Source of the DNA: Zygnema cylindricum
Lineage: Eukaryota > Streptophyta > Zygnematophyceae > Zygnematales > Zygnemataceae
Assembly: GCA_037447655.1 (NCBI GenBank)
Contig: JBBHKE010001377.1
Location: forward strand, 243,812-307,811
Direction of reading: 5' to 3'
DNA: 64,000 nt
Position 1 is the stretch's first letter; every line of letters starts with the position of its first letter. Below the pieces are notes generated by a model that was given only the letters and a program-made list of their open reading frames with translations, did no database searches and was not told where the DNA came from. Positions 58,396 through 64,000 of this stretch are shown piece by piece. Both the position numbers and the translations under genes were made by a program.

Positions 58396-59057
58396 CTTGG
58401 TGGCTTGGTTCCAAACTTTCAACGGACTACGTGCCAATACTGTATGATCGATGCCAAATTGCTTTTTCCAATACGATACCATTAAGTTAATATCGATATA
58501 TCTACGATATTTCGGATCAACCAGAATCAAAGTCAACATTATTTCAGCTTCAAGTATGTCCACATTAAAGTCACTGTACGGCACATTGGGCCTTGATCGG
58601 TACGCATGCTTTTAAAAGGCGTGCAACCAACAGTATTAAATGAAGCTTAGCATTATTGTGTATGTTACTGTCACACAGGCATATGCAGTGCATCCGTACT
58701 GTACTTATTTTCCCGTTGGCAAGAGCACCCTCATTCCATGCTCTGATCCGTAACAAGTTGGCCAAGTCGCAGCGATCATACGTCCAGCGACATCCTGCGA
58801 CGACGAAAACTAAAAGTGTAAAGCTATTGCGACGATCTCCTGTCGCACCATCTTCAATTCTTCATACTTGCCTATGTGTCGCACAGATTGCCGTTTGAAA
58901 TTCTTCTCCTAATTTCTTCTTTCCTTCACCGGAAACATTCCACTTCCTCTCTAAGCTCATGTGACATTGATTTCTTCCTCTCGCTCTCTTGATTTCACTT
59001 TTCTCTATCTCTCTCCCTCTCTCTCTCGCCTGTGGTCAATTTTCAGGTGTCGAAGCC
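58396..59057. promoter_or_regulatory. Upstream region of the coiled-coil gene
   Basis: Region between the hAT-like element and the start codon at 59058. A CTCTCT-rich tract (58970-59035) is followed by TTTTCAG at 59046, a likely acceptor of a 5' UTR intron. BRCA2 points the other way about 2.3 kb to the left, so the two genes are divergent. Confidence 0.4.

Positions 59058-64000
<4,943 letters not shown>

Overview
The window reads as nuclear DNA of a streptophyte, most likely a land plant and probably not a flowering plant. Its genes are split by GT-AG introns and match plant families: plant-type nucleoporin gp210, REF/SRPP, ORMDL and a BRCA2 without a recognisable tower domain. The space between them is AT-rich and full of short inverted-repeat transposons, purine/pyrimidine microsatellites and a decayed retroelement. 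The exact species cannot be read from the sequence.

Layout, left to right. 1-8600 (minus): N-terminal third of nucleoporin gp210 in ten exons, running off the left edge. Its introns hold a tRNA-derived SINE and two MITEs. 11916-14308 (minus): complete three-exon REF/SRPP-like gene. 14309-14867: its upstream flank, present again almost unchanged at 23515-24073. 16050-20130: decayed non-LTR retroelement with zinc knuckle, reverse transcriptase and a CCHC/endonuclease-like tail, preceded by about three repeated 5' segments. 22831-22939 (minus): last exon of an unrecognised gene lying downstream of the second copy of the REF flank. 24990-27232: a 49-bp satellite-like array split by three MITEs. 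27774-33690: no convincing gene. 33893-37977 (plus): complete ORMDL gene with an extra N-terminal domain. 41076-56791 (minus): complete BRCA2 in twenty exons, about 2034 residues, with about twelve BRC-like repeats, four of them in a fresh 207-bp tandem array. 57211-58395: a hAT-like element with perfect 8-bp target duplications and a MITE nested inside. 59058-64000 (plus): 5' part of an unrecognised plant gene for a membrane-anchored, glycine-rich, coiled-coil protein; one intron is a 1.3-kb CCCCTCTC array.

The genes do not form a pathway. They are ordinary housekeeping functions: nuclear pore, lipid-droplet or stress protein, sphingolipid control and recombinational repair. The unusual content is the mobile DNA. 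One MITE family, with TIR starting CACCGC and a TA target, is present at least thirteen times in 64 kb in several length classes. Its target site can be read directly because one copy sits inside a tandem repeat whose neighbour is an empty site. One MITE is also the breakpoint of the 559-bp duplication of the REF upstream region.

All exon models were read by eye from splice signals, reading-frame phase and remembered family sequences; no alignment or search was run.
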